Assembly: GCF_918797505.1 (NCBI RefSeq)
Contig: NC_092794.1
Coordinates: 60,621,167-60,685,166 of the forward strand
DNA: 64,000 nt
DNA from: Bemisia tabaci
Taxonomy: Eukaryota; Arthropoda; Insecta; Hemiptera; Aleyrodidae
Direction: 5' to 3'
Shown here: positions 1 to 10,557 of the stretch, piece by piece
Numbering within the stretch: the first letter of the stretch is position 1
Layout of the letters: every line of letters begins with the position of its first letter
Translations under genes and position numbers: made by a program
The notes under the pieces: generated by a model
The model's database searches: none
What the model was told of the DNA's origin: nothing
What the model saw: only the letters and a program-made list of their open reading frames with translations

Positions 1-774
1 GATGCGGGGGTTGGATTTCTCTCGGATCCCGTGTACTGATGGTGTTCAACCTTTTTTAGGTCCATCGCTCTGTATTCGAAGTAACTCGATGCAAGAGGAG
101 GAAGAAACCGAAGTATCATGCCTCTGAAATCTATGCCATATACCCATAGCTTTAAAGCCTCGGATGTCTGAAATATTATCAAAATGCCACCTTAATAATG
201 AACCAAAAAGGAACTGTAATTATTCGCACTAATTATTAAGGAAATACGCACGGAGGTTTTTTTTGCGATGATACTCAATGTGAAAATGAACGCGTTTTTA
301 GTAGAGTTTTATTTTCTACCAGCTAATTCACTTAGAATGACACATTCGCGTCAAATTAAATTTTAATTTTTGTGTACCTTCTGAAGCGGGGGGCTAAATT
401 TTTCCCGAAAATTCTTTGAAAGAATTATGATCGTACACGAGAGACGGATTCTTTCCTCGGTGAAGCAAAAATTTGCTGCAGCTTCCCGAAGGCTCACCTC
501 GCAACCAACTTTGGATGATAAACAATCGTCTGATCAAAGAGAATTTCCAGTCATTGATACTATTGACACGGAGTATCGTTGAGGATGGGGGTGTTAAAAA
601 GTATGACTAAGCGGGAAAATGAAGCTCATTATTTTCGGACGGTGACGCAGCGATGTGATCGACCCGAGAGAGGGAAATGGAGGGAGGGAGGGTTCCGACC
701 GTTACCCCAGCACACTTATCCCGTAAACTTTCGAAGGATGGAAAGCATTGAGCTTAACAGAGATGCACCAAGTT
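1..774. other. Intergenic stretch, nothing supported
   Basis: AT-rich DNA with only short open frames (a 70-residue frame begins near 579). These show no biased codon use, recognisable domain or splice context. I see no repeat border or RNA gene here. Confidence 0.5.
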
Positions 775-938
775 CAGTGGCGAGGGTGTGATGATCGATT
801 TCGATATTTCCCCTTTTGAAGCTGTGGTAAGGTATCGATTACTAGTGTTCGTTGCCAACACCCCGTTTATCGATCCTTTTACGTAGGTTCAAATGGCAGA
901 TTAATCGATAAATCGCAAAGCTTGCCATGCCCTGGTGG
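775..938. mobile_element. hAT-like MITE (CAGTGGCG family), degraded copy
   Basis: The left end reads CAGTGGCGAGGGTG and the right end CCATGCCCTGGTGG, degenerate forms of the CAGTGGCGTGGCGTG termini seen in intact copies at 12767, 23335 and 44740. Internal ATCGATT and TATCGAT motifs and the central GTTCGTTGCCAAC inverted motif match the family. The sequence just after the right end (about 939-1027) is shared with the copy at 12405, so a longer form of the element may exist. No clear target duplication remains. Confidence 0.65.
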
Positions 939-1181
939 ATTAAAGCAAATTTATCAATTAGATTATCCGTTATTAGAGCGTTTTCGCCCATAGAGAGCTT
1001 TTTTGTACCGTTTTCGAATGCAACAGACATCTTATTGGCATTTTTTGAGAGAAAAGGGTTTAAAAAATGGGAAGGCCAAGAACTGACTGCATCCCTGAAC
1101 CGTCGTATCAATGTCCCATTTTAATTGACACATTTTGATTGTAAGAACTGATTGTAACAGGTTTTTTTTGAAGAACTTTAA

Positions 1182-1468
1182 CAGGGTGTCTAGCATCAAG
1201 AAAAATCGGAAAATATCAGGAATTTTGGCCGATCAGGAAAATATCAGAAAAATCGGAAAAATCGAACGTTTTATGAGGAATTTTTCTTACGCGAATCTCC
1301 TCAGCGGAGAAAGTCTTACTGCTTTTTGCCTACCGTGCCAGGAGTCGAGAAAAATCAGGAAAATATCAGGAATTTTCAGAATGAGAAATTCAGAAATTTT
1401 TATACAATATCAGGAAAAATCAGGAAAATATCAGGATTTTTCAAAATTAAAAAATACTAGACACCCTG
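1182..1468. mobile_element. CAGGGTGTCTAG-terminus MITE, intact
   Basis: Terminal inverted repeats CAGGGTGTCTAG and CTAGACACCCTG are perfect. The flanks TTTAA (1177-1181) and TTTAA (1469-1473) form a 5-bp target-site duplication. The interior is an irregular reiteration of an ATATCAGGAAAA-like unit. It is closely similar along its length to the copy at 58793-59070. A 112-residue open frame through it comes only from the low-stop repeat interior and is not a gene. Confidence 0.85.
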
Positions 1469-1473
1469 TTTAA

Positions 1474-3228
1474 AGTTTTGAAACGCAGAGCCCCAATTCG
1501 AAGTACAACCATTCCATTTCAATTGAAATCGAACCAAACCGGCTTTTTTAAGATATTTTCAGTGATTCAATGATAAAGCTTATCCTCTTTCACGCTTCGA
1601 ATTTTAATAAAAGTGTCTAAATGAGTTATTTTTTCCTTTGTTCCAGGTGAGTGTTCTGCTTAAACTTGGATACATTATCTGCGCTTCCCGGTGAGTTTTT
1701 AATAAATGCCGAATTCCTTGGAGCACGTAATTTCCCTTCGCGGAGAAATGTCGCGGAAAATTGGTTTCTGTCCTCGAGCCTCCTTCGGCTCCCACCGCCA
1801 CGCTCCTCTTTTATTTCCATGTTACTCGTCCTCGCACGGCCACAACCCCCTCTGGTCTCCCCCTCCCCCTCCCCGCGAGTAATTAAGTTTATGGTTTTCC
1901 GCCTGGGACGCGTTTTCGCGTTACCCTGTGCGTCGCCCGTTACCTCAGTTATCAGCCGAGTGTCGCGAGGCTATTAAAGCGGCTTATAAATACATACTGT
2001 CCCGGTAATTTATTTCCCTTTTGATCATAATATTTTAATCGTTATTGCTCAAGCCGGCGCACACTGAAGCTGGGCAGTGGGAGGTGTAGGACGAAATTTT
2101 GAAACTTCTAAAGCCTGTATAATTCGTCAATACGACCGGTAGAAATTTAAAAGTGGTTTCGTTAGTTTTCTCGTAAAATTGCCTTTAAGGAACACTCCTT
2201 AAAATTCAAACTATGGCGTAATGAATATTTAAAGTTGCAGTTTTAGTTTAAATTTTAATGTTCTGCCTTTTGCAATGTCTCGTTTCACTGTGCGACGCGA
2301 CGCTGGCGAAAGAGCACGAGGAATTTTAACGTCCCCACTTCCACCCGGGACACCCCGGAGGAAACGGTCGGGTTTTTGAGCCAGAGATGAGTTTGTTTGC
2401 CCAAGCCCCGTAATTCATGATGGAATGCAAAATTAAATCGGGTGTTGAACGGTGAAAATACGTCGGGACTTTGCCAGATTTGTAACCTAAACCCATTTCA
2501 CGCGATCGGCCCCGGTTGCGGCGTTCGGAAGTCCTGCACCGTTAGGGCTCACGGTTTGACAATGGTGTAATTGGTGCGCCCATAGGGCTCTTGGCTCGAT
2601 AATGGTGTCTACAGATCTGGAAAACCGGGAATTATTAGAGAATTTGTTCAGGGCAGGGAAATCAGGAGAAAGTCTGTTACTGTTATGAAAAATACTGGAA
2701 AAAAAATCTTGAAACTTGAAGGATGAGAAGATAAAACATTTCTTTCCATCCAAGTGAGTTTCAGTATGGTTCTCAAAATGTAGTTTTGAATTGCATCATT
2801 ACGACGTATTCACATAGTTTTACGGCTAATCCTGTGCTCTTTTCGAGAAATAGTCATTTTTGACGTAGTGAGAGAGGCAGCAAGTGCGGTTGGTGATAAC
2901 CGTCAAAAGTTGGAAATGACCCCCCTCCCATCCTCAAAAACCGAAACTAAGTACCGCCATTTTTGGGCCCTAAGCATCTCCATGGGCCCAGTGACCACAC
3001 TCTCCCTATAGTTCTCTGGTTTCTTGGAGGCAAAAATTTCATTTTCAGTTGACCGGTGCAAATTGTCTGTTTGAAAAGTCAGGGAATTCCGCTAATTTTA
3101 GTCAGCGAAAACTTGGAAAATTGAGGGAATTTGTACCCCTGGGTATGTAGATACCCAGCTATTTCCACCCGTAAATCCAAATTGCCCTTTGCACAGGTTG
3201 CAAGTGTTTTTCTGAAAGTGGAAGTCAT
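1474..3228. other. Unclassified DNA, no gene supported
   Basis: Mixed composition with pyrimidine-rich patches near 1780-1900. An imperfect short duplication lies around 2541-2620 (two blocks containing TAGGGCTC and AATGGTGT). No exon with convincing borders and no complete element border was seen. Confidence 0.4.
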
Positions 3229-3230
3229 CG

Positions 3231-3342
3231 GTGCATCACTCATAGATGATCGTGAAATGTGCTGCAAAAACCCTCATCGATGATCGCGAAATTTGTGGGG
3301 CCTTTGCAAATTTCACGATCATCGATGAGTGATGCACTGATG
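3231..3342. repeat. Small foldback with ATCGATGATCGTGAAAT motif
   Basis: GTGCATCACTCATAGATGAT near 3231 is mirrored by ATCATCGATGAGTGATGCAC near 3323-3342. A third copy of the ATGATCGCGAAAT motif lies between the arms. It sits directly upstream of the foldback at 3362. Confidence 0.6.
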
Positions 3343-3361
3343 ACCCCCATTTTCAACTAAA

Positions 3362-3646
3362 AGCCCTGGATAGACGATCAAATTCCGAACCAATTCCATT
3401 CAAAGTAGACATGCTAATGACTGATGGTCACCATCTACCATCAAATTTTGACGGGCCGCACTTATTTGTTCAAAGTAAAATCAGAATGGAGTGCCACCAT
3501 TCATCATTTCCTGCCACAGGAAACATTTCTGCCAAGTTTTCATTTTAAAATGAAACAAATTAATGAGTTTAAGACTGATGACCCCCGACACTTTGATGCT
3601 ACTTTGATCGGAATTGGTCCGGGAATTTGATCGTCTATCCAGGGCT
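3362..3646. mobile_element. Foldback MITE, AGCCCTGGATAGACGATC termini
   Basis: The left end AGCCCTGGATAGACGATC is mirrored by GATCGTCTATCCAGGGCT at the right end. The interior (CTGATGGTCACCATC, GGAGTGCCACCATTCATC) matches the copy at 60753-61023 over most of its length. Related interior motifs occur in the foldback at 54148-54423. The antisense 192-residue frame overlapping this element is non-coding by appearance. Confidence 0.8.
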
Positions 3647-5711
3647 GAAGATTTGCAACGTGTACAAAGGGCATATGAGCGACCGTCCTCAATGCCCGAA
3701 CCTTTAGTGAAAACTGCACCCACGTCAAAGACGGCGGCAACAACGGCGGGGCGGCTTGGGCGACCTGGACATCCGGTAATCCGCGTCGGACACGACGGCG
3801 ACGACGAGGACGGACGGCGGGAAGCGGCCGCGGCGTTTATGTGGAAAATTGCGCACGAACACGGGATCGGGAGTGACTCGGGAGTCGAGATGACCCCTTC
3901 GTGACGTCGCACCCCCACATCTCCGGCTTGATGCCCGCGCTGAGTGCCCAGTGCTGAGTGGCGAGCTGACTCGGTGGGCAGCCGACACACAGTGGGACGA
4001 AATGGTGTCAAAACGGGACATTCGCACATTAGACGATAATTTTTCGCCGATCTTCTCAAATCTTGACATTTTCGATCTTTTTGGGGAAAAGAAATCCAAT
4101 ATTATGCTCAGTATTTGGTTCATAGTGACAATCCTGCCCAAAAAATGGTGTTGCCAAGTCTCTGTTTTAATCTATTTTATAAACAGATTACCATGATTAT
4201 GGTAGAGATTAACGCGCGTGTCGTTTGCTTTTTTTCATTGAAAAAGAAAATGAATTCACTCATTCTGAAATTGAGAAATCCTTTTATTAAGAATAAACAC
4301 CACCCCCACTATCTTCTTACCTAGATATCGCAAAAACCGCAGCGATATTTGACTATAGGGGAATGAGTTTACCAATGGGCAGATATTAAAGTTAATCCGA
4401 GTATCATAAACGAATAAGTTGCTCCCAAATATTATCATTCTTTGACACAGATGCTGTTTTTTCCGGTTTTTTTTCAAGGACTTTTCTTCTTCTGTTTTGG
4501 AGTGCCATTTTCTCAAATCCTGATTATAAGAAATATGCAACAGACACTCAAAAGTTCTAATTTTGAGATGCCAAGGCAAAATTTCATACTTTAGAAACTC
4601 CGAGTTTCTTAGGGGTCTTTTCTGTACTTCTGAGATATCGTTCATGAGAATGAGGATTTATTGCCACTTACTACATTGCAAATTTTCCCATCAAACATGA
4701 TGGAATACAAATCATGGGACATACTGTCAAACTGTCTACTTTGGTTGAAATTAAATTTTTAATTTCAGCCTCGATTCTAAGCACCGTTTCCATCACGACA
4801 TCATCCGATTCTTTGCAAATTCAAAATAAAAAATCGGTCTACAAAAAAAGACAATAGCAATCAGTATCCTAGATATCAGATGAGCATTGCAGCAAGCTGA
4901 TAAGCAACGCAGCTGCAGCGCGGCGGCCAGCAACGCAGCCCGTTGCACTCAACCTCAACCGTCAATTGGCCTGTGAAAGCGCTCGATTTTAAGCGAACCG
5001 CGCTCATGTTTTCCCTTGTAACTTCCAAAGTCGGAAGAAGTCGGATGAAAACTAATATGATTCTGAAAGCTAAGGATAAGTAGAATCTCGATTTGCAAAC
5101 CGTTTCTTGGACAAGTCTGGACATTTTTTTAAAACTCTAATTGAAGTTTAAATTTTAGTTTTAAGACTAGTCGATTTTGAATTCACTCTCTGACCCCCAG
5201 GAAGTAAAAAGTAATCATCACCAAAGACGTAAACGAATAGTCTATGTTTGTATTCAATTGTTATAACAAAAAATTGCATTTAAAATCATCTCGGAAGCTA
5301 AAGGAGCAACTTTTGTATACGTGCGCATTTACCTCTTTTTTTCATCTTTCCGAAACACGCGTTTCTCTACGCCTGTCATTTGAATATTCCTCAATTAAAT
5401 CGTTAAAATCTTCGTTATTCTGGAAGTTTAGACCCTCCAGGTAACTTCTACACCTTTGGTTCTTGCTTTTAATGATTTTCATTTTTACCGTGAATGTCCC
5501 GTTTCTGTAATGGCTCGTCCCAATGTGCGACACGCGCATCTTCCCGCCGAACCCATGATCGCATCGTGAAATCCCTCCTCCACCTCTGTTGTCGGTTGGA
5601 CGCCCCGTGACCAAACGCCCTCTTTCGAAGCCTCCGTCCGTTTCCGATCGGATCCATAGACCGATCGTCGCTTTCGTTTTTTGTTTATAATCCGCTTTAT
5701 ATCCGCTACCA
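3647..5711. other. Unclassified DNA with element fragments
   Basis: GC-rich at about 3700-3990, then AT-rich. A fragment near 3987-4020 (CACACAGTGGGACGAAATGG) resembles a terminal motif found again near 15932 and 53540. No exon or complete element is supported. Confidence 0.4.
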
Positions 5712-5943
5712 CGTTTAGCAGAAAAGAACCAAGAAAAATCAATTATTGCCAGCCATATTTGGGCAATTGAATTTTTTGCAAGAGAACGTTTGTGCGGATT
5801 CTTTTGAAAATTTGCAGGCATACTATACAAAAAATTCACTGAAATTGTCAAAGTAATCCGCACTACCGTTTTCATGTAAAAAATTAAATTGCCCAATTAA
5901 ATTTGGCCGTAGCTAATGTGATTTGGTTCCTTTCTGCGTAACG
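5712..5943. mobile_element. Foldback MITE, CGTTTAGCAGAAAAGAACC termini
   Basis: The left end CGTTTAGCAGAAAAGAACC is mirrored by GGTTCCTTTCTGCGTAACG at the right. The interior (CATGTAAAAAATTAAATTGC, AGAGAACG) aligns with the copy at 27646-27900. No coding capacity. Confidence 0.7.
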
Positions 5944-6039
5944 CTGTCTATTTTATGTTGTGCCGACTCGGTCGTTTCAATGTTCGTTATTCCTCCTGAT
6001 AATGCTAAGTTCGCAAGGACGTTGGGTTCGTCTGAATCG

Positions 6040-6400
6040 GCTACCGAGTCGGAGATAAAAACTAAAAAGAAAGAAATAGAGAGGAAGAAAAGGGAACAGG
6101 AGTAGAACAGGGGTTGAAAGTGTTACTTTAAGTCTATTATTTTTTGAGAGCTGTACCTTATTATCTCGGGACATGCGCACCTCTGATGAAGAAGGGACAA
6201 GAGGAGGAGAGTAGGAAGGAGGAACAGAGAAAGAAAAAAAGGAGACAGAAAGAAGAATAAGAAGATGAAGGATAGAAATGATGAAGGAGAGAAATGATGA
6301 AGAAGAGGAAGAAGAAAAAGAGAAAGGAAGAGACTAAAAGAACAAAATAGAGATGGAGGAGAGGAAGATAAAGTAGAAGAGACAGAGAAAAAAGGTAGGA
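6040..6400. repeat. Purine-rich low-complexity tract
   Basis: The + strand is almost entirely A and G, with irregular GAAGAAGAGG-like units. Long Lys/Glu or antisense Ser/Phe/Leu frames arise only from this composition. A C/T-rich tract follows at about 6530-6625, so the two form a purine-to-pyrimidine switch. Confidence 0.8.
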
Positions 6401-6529
6401 AATGACTACTGGCAAAATGCTCCCATGGGAACCCAGAAAGGTTCCTTAGGTCACTATGGATTCCTGTTGGTCCCTTCATTCAACCTTTAGAGATCTTGGA
6501 ATTATTTCGGCAGGGACGAAGAAACAGAA

Positions 6530-7020
6530 ATTCTTGTTTCTCTTTTTTTCCTCTTCTTCCTCGCTCTTTCTACCTCTCCAGGTTCTTTCCGTAATTTTTC
6601 TCCCTCTTCCTCTTCCTTTCCTACCTTGACTTCATACGACGCACTTCAGGATTCCCGAGTCCAGGGTCAAGGAAGTCAAGGAATCCTCTCCTCGCCGCGG
6701 TCCGTAGAGAACCCGGATTGGGTTCCTCGCGAGGAGGCAACGTGGCCAGAGGTCGAGCTTGGCGGCGCGGCGTCCCGCGTCCCGTTTAGCGTATATTATG
6801 ACGTCCGCGATCGGAACCTGGGACCGGGGACCCCGGAGACAATAGCCGGAGCTGGGGCCGATTTCGAAACGGAACGCCCACCGGCCCACACGGCGGCCGC
6901 GGCCGGAGCCGGCTCCGAGTCCGGGGGAGGCCATGAGTTACCGAGAGGATGAGGACGAGCCACGAGCAGTCCGAGAAGACATCGCTACCACGGACCCAGA
7001 AGAGAGATCCTCCGCGCATC
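6530..7020 (+). other. Pyrimidine tract followed by GC-rich candidate 5' exon
   Basis: A C/T-rich tract (6530-6625) is followed by an acceptor-like CACTTCAG at 6642-6649, and then by about 370 bp of GC-rich, CpG-rich sequence unlike the AT-rich surroundings. Candidate donors downstream are weak (CAG|GTATGG near 7180). This could be a promoter-proximal or 5' UTR exon of the gene starting at 29663, an exon of another gene, or an isolated GC patch. The sequence alone does not decide. Confidence 0.3.
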
Positions 7021-7085
7021 TGGCATGTGGCTCCAAGTCAAAAAACCTGATCGTCGTCTGTGTCAATGGCGATTGGCACCATTAA
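6933..7085 (+). CDS. Possible short ORF in GC-rich region (doubtful)
   Basis: An ATG at 6933 opens a frame of 50 codons starting MSYREDEDEPRAVREDIATT and ending at a TAA. It is acidic at the start and lies in the GC-rich patch. I recognise no domain. It could be an upstream ORF in a 5' UTR exon, the first codons of a spliced protein, or chance. It is reported only because it sits at the head of the GC-rich block. Confidence 0.15.
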   Translation: MSYREDEDEPRAVREDIATTDPEERSSAHLACGSKSKNLIVVCVNGDWHH

Positions 7086-7303
7086 AAGGGGTTTTTGCCC
7101 CAAATGAATGGGCTGACTTCGTGCATGATGTCTATGATCTGGAAATGCCGGAATTCATATTAGGGAATGAAAAATACAGGTATGGGAAAATCAGGGTATT
7201 TGCAGGTAATTATTGCTTAAATCCGAGAATCTCTCCTAACTCGGCTCCGAATTTAATTTGTTTTTAAAATTGGTGACGTGACGCCTCTGTGAAGAGTCAA
7301 AAT

Positions 7304-7317
7304 CCCCCCCCCCCCCC
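7304..7317. repeat. C homopolymer (14)
   Basis: Uninterrupted C run. Similar runs occur at 9825-9840, 60263-60276 and 63750-63766, and a G run at 53331-53342. Confidence 0.9.
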
Positions 7318-7779
7318 TACCCGTCCTTCTCCTCACCTTTCCGATCTTAGGAGTAAAATCTTGTTTTTATCAGGAAAATCGGGAGGAAAATCAGGGGAAT
7401 TCCTTGATTAATAGGGAACAATCCCGTGGGAACCGGGAATAATGAGGGATAGAGAGAAATAATTGAAAATTTTAGGCAATTTGAGTGGCTACGTCACTCT
7501 TGCGCGAGTCAACTTTCGCCGGCTCTAACTAAAACTTTAGAATTTAACCTTAAGTGCAAATTCTGTAGCGTGTTTCTTTCGTTAGTTCATCTCCATTTTG
7601 TCATCATGTATCGCTGATGACTCGATAACCGAACTCCATCTCCGAACTTTCCGTCCCAGGTATAAATCATTTTCTACGCTAGGCTTTCCAGGTAAAATAC
7701 GGAAAGTTTTGTTCTGGTTCAGACCTTGTGGTGCGGTCCATTTCAAATCACCTTGTATAACGAAAGAAATTCATTGGTT

Positions 7780-8219
7780 TTTGGAATCCCGAGGGGGGCG
7801 TTGCGGTGGTCGGGGAATGTAGCGGGATAGACGCGCGGCGGCGGACGGGTCCGAAGGCCACGGGCGCAAGTCGCGCGGAAGGAGGAATCGGAGCGCGCAG
7901 ATGCAGAATCCAGAACCCAGAACGGAGACTCCATCCAGAATGCAGACGACATTCTGCGAATCGCCCGGCTCATTCTTGCCATCTCGAGCCGAGGCGAGCA
8001 CTGAAGCAGCCTCCGATGATGACGACTGGAGATGAGGCCGCCGCGCGCCGCCGCCACTCGAAGCCGTGAGTGATGCGAGCGAGTGTGCGAGTGCCCGGGT
8101 ACGGGGTCCCGGGTTCCCGAGTGGGGTGCATGCAGATCATCAACCGGGCCCCCGCCCCACCCCTCCTACCCTCGCGTCGCCGCCAGCCAGACTCAACCGA
8201 AACCAGGCTCGGAGTCAAG
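7780..8219 (+). other. GC-rich candidate first exon ending at a strong donor
   Basis: CpG-rich block of about 400 bp that ends at CAAG|GTGAGC, a good splice donor, with exon sequence up to 8219. It has no long open frame with protein-like content. The best reading is a 5' UTR exon or promoter region. No acceptor partner could be identified, so its link to the gene at 29663 is inference. Confidence 0.35.
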
Positions 8220-8265
8220 GTGAGCTAAGGGTTCAAGGAGAAACGGATGGCGAAGCAGGGTGTCT

Positions 8266-8505
8266 TCAGGTCTAGAAAACCTGGAAAAGCGGGAACTGTC
8301 GAGGAATTTTATTCAGCACCGTGTTAATTTTTGAAATTGATAGACAAAGCTATGTACGAAAATACGAAGGGAGTCTTCAAAAAGGCGTCCTCAGGTCTAG
8401 AAAACCTGGAAAAGCGTGAACTCTCGAGGAATTTTATTCAGCACAGTTTTAATTCTTGAAATTGATAGACAAAGCTATGTACGAAAATACGAAGGGATGA
8501 AATGC
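8266..8505. repeat. Two-copy tandem repeat, period about 125 bp
   Basis: TCAGGTCTAGAAAACCTGG at 8266 recurs at 8391 with the following sequence (GAGGAATTTTATTCAGCAC, GATAGACAAAGCTATGTACG) nearly unchanged. The first copy is preceded by CAGGGTGTCT, the end motif of the CAGGGTGTCTAC element family, so this is probably a duplicated element fragment. Confidence 0.8.
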
Positions 8506-9260
8506 TATTCTGTTGGTCCGAATGAGAGGCTCTTTTAGATCGAGGGAGAAAATGATGGACCAAGGGTGCAATTTCCATCGACCGCGCGGTCGAGACCTAA
8601 TTAAGGAAGTAGGGTGAAAATTGTGGAGGTTGGGTTTTTTTTTTTGTGTGATCAGATTTGTTAAAGTTTCAGATTTTCAACTAGTATGGGGTAATAAGGA
8701 CGCATCCAAAATTAAGCGAAAAATTAAACACAATCTTGATCAGCGCGATGTGTTGACATTTTTGTTGAGAACCCAGTGCGTTGCAGAAAATCGCGCAGAC
8801 CTACTTAAGAATACGTCGGAAAATCTGCAGCCCTGCGACGAACTGACCATAGGGTCTCTCGTCGGTGGCAGTTAGTTCATTACTTACCCCCTTTGTCCAT
8901 TGAAACCCCCCGTTCCCACCCTTAGAATTGTTCCTTTCTCCCTTTGTATTCTCTATCCATCGCTTTGTCTATCAATTTCAATAATCAGCCCGCAGGTCAG
9001 AGAAATCTGGGAATTAAAAAATGAAGAAACTGTGGGAACCCTGGTGTATAAGTTTCTCTTTATCTTCAGACTCTTCCTCCGAGCTCTACCAAACAACGTA
9101 AATGACCGTTGAAAGTTTCAAATTCCATTTAACTTCTGTTTGTTTTCCTTTCCTATAAGAATCAGTCTTCAATTTTCCTTCATTTTCTTGAAAGAGGGTA
9201 GTGCGTAAATCTAAAATTTCAACCTAGCGTAAAAGGGGTTTTCAAAAGTTTTGGCACCTC

Positions 9261-9524
9261 ATGCCGCAATCACACGCTGACTTTAGCAGCTGAATGTGGA
9301 AGTCAACAGTCATTGCCCAACGGCTGAAATTTAGCAAATTCGAGTTATTTTCATCCAGATGTGTATCAAATCTACTCGAATAGTTCAAACAAATTCAAAA
9401 TTGGTCCGATGGTTGCTGAGGATCGTTGCTGAATTTTGCGCGTCTGCAAAATTCAGGCATCGGACCGATGACTTCCACATTCAAGCCACGTTCAGCTCCC
9501 ACATTCAGCGTGTGATTACGGCAT
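9261..9524. mobile_element. Foldback MITE, ATGCCGCAATCACACGCTGA termini
   Basis: The left end ATGCCGCAATCACACGCTGA is mirrored by TCAGCGTGTGATTACGGCAT at the right end. Interior stretches around CATTCAGCT are also partly inverted. No coding capacity and no second copy in the window. Confidence 0.7.
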
Positions 9525-9739
9525 AAGAATAATTTCAGAATTCTCAAGCAGATACTGAAGTGGGAAAATCTGCAGCCAGGAAAGAGCGCAAAAAAATCGG
9601 AGAAAGACAGGAAATTAGAAAATGAAGAAATTACGTGAACCCTGCACTGCTGATCAATTCCCCAACGCTGAAGACAGCTCTGATCACCGCTGATCGCCTT
9701 CGCTGCCCATCAGAATCAGCTGACTGGATCAGCGTGCGA

Positions 9740-10220
9740 TTGACGGAACATATGGTGTTTGGTTGCGTCGGGGCCGGGGCCCTCGGCGGCAGCGGCAACC
9801 TCGTCGGCCTCCGCTCCTCAAGAGCCCCCCCCCCCCCCCCGGGCCCGGTTGACGCGGGGACGAGAGCATCACCCCGAAGAGTCAACAAAGCTGGACCTGG
9901 CCGCCGGCCGGATCAGTCCTCGCTCGCTCGGCAGCCCCGTCGGTCTCGTGCCCTCGTCGTCCGTGCGTCCGTGCGTCCGTCTTCGCCTCGTGGGCCGCGC
10001 TTTTTTCGCCTCGCGCATGTGGTAAGTTTTCCGCCCCCCAGAGCCGCCCCCTTCCCGGGACGACCCCCGAACCCGGGCAGATCCGTCGCCCCCGACTCAA
10101 ATTCGGACCCGAGACCCGGATCGGGCCCCCTCGCGGCGTTTCTCCCGCCCCGCGACTGTGTTTTCTTCCCCGAGTGTGTGGGTCGAAGGACCAACGTTGC
10201 GTCTGCCTTGGATTAGGTGG
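9740..10220 (+). promoter_or_regulatory. GC-rich candidate promoter and first exon with GTAAGT donor
   Basis: CpG-rich block containing TCAGTC (9913-9918), which matches the arthropod initiator consensus TCAKTY. With the A at +1 (9915), GGTC falls at +28 to +31 (9942-9945), the spacing and core of a downstream promoter element, although the last consensus positions do not match. A strong donor ATGTG|GTAAGT follows, with exon end at 10020, giving a predicted first exon of about 106 nt. No TATA box is visible. Assignment to the downstream gene is inferred from strand and position. Confidence 0.4.
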
Positions 10221-10289
10221 TTGGTCGATTATTGAGACTTCATCGCCGGTTTGTCGAAGCTCGTAGACATAGGAGTATCCTGGAATTTA

Positions 10290-10557
10290 CACAGAGAAAA
10301 GAAATTTCGTGCGTAGGACCCGAAGTTGAGGTCATATGTATCTCTGAAGTTTTCGGATCACGTATCTAAACACTTGAGGTCCAGCTGCCGAAGTTCGGGT
10401 CAGACATCTGAAGTACTCCGGTACATACCGAAGTGCCTCGATTTCTGACCCGAACTTCGGCAGCTCGACCTCAAGTTTTCGGATGCGTGATCAGAAAACT
10501 TCAGAGATCCATATGACCTCAACTTCGGGTTCCACGCACGAATTTTATTTCTCCGTG
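10290..10557. mobile_element. Long palindromic MITE, CACNGAGAAAA termini, copy 1
   Basis: Almost the whole element folds on itself. The left arm runs CACAGAGAAAAG, CGAAGTTGAGGTCATATG, TCTGAAGTTTTCGGATCACG, and the right arm is its inverse ending in CTCCGTG. The centre is around GTACTCCGGTACATACC. Flanks are TTA on both sides. Other copies lie at 23738, 26737, 37248 and 47970. Confidence 0.85.

Noticed and set aside
3481..4059. 192-codon frame on the - strand, the second longest in the window
   Set aside because: It runs through a foldback MITE and a GC-rich patch, has no recognisable domain, and overlaps competing frames on both strands.
6123..6479. 118-codon - strand frame rich in Ser/Phe/Leu, looking like membrane segments
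   Set aside because: It is the antisense of a purine-only low-complexity tract, so apparent hydrophobicity is compositional.
9759..10216. 193-codon and 88-codon frames in the GC-rich block
   Set aside because: Pro/Arg/Ala-rich frames occur in several phases of any GC-rich sequence. The C16 run and the GTAAGT donor inside argue for non-coding exon or promoter.
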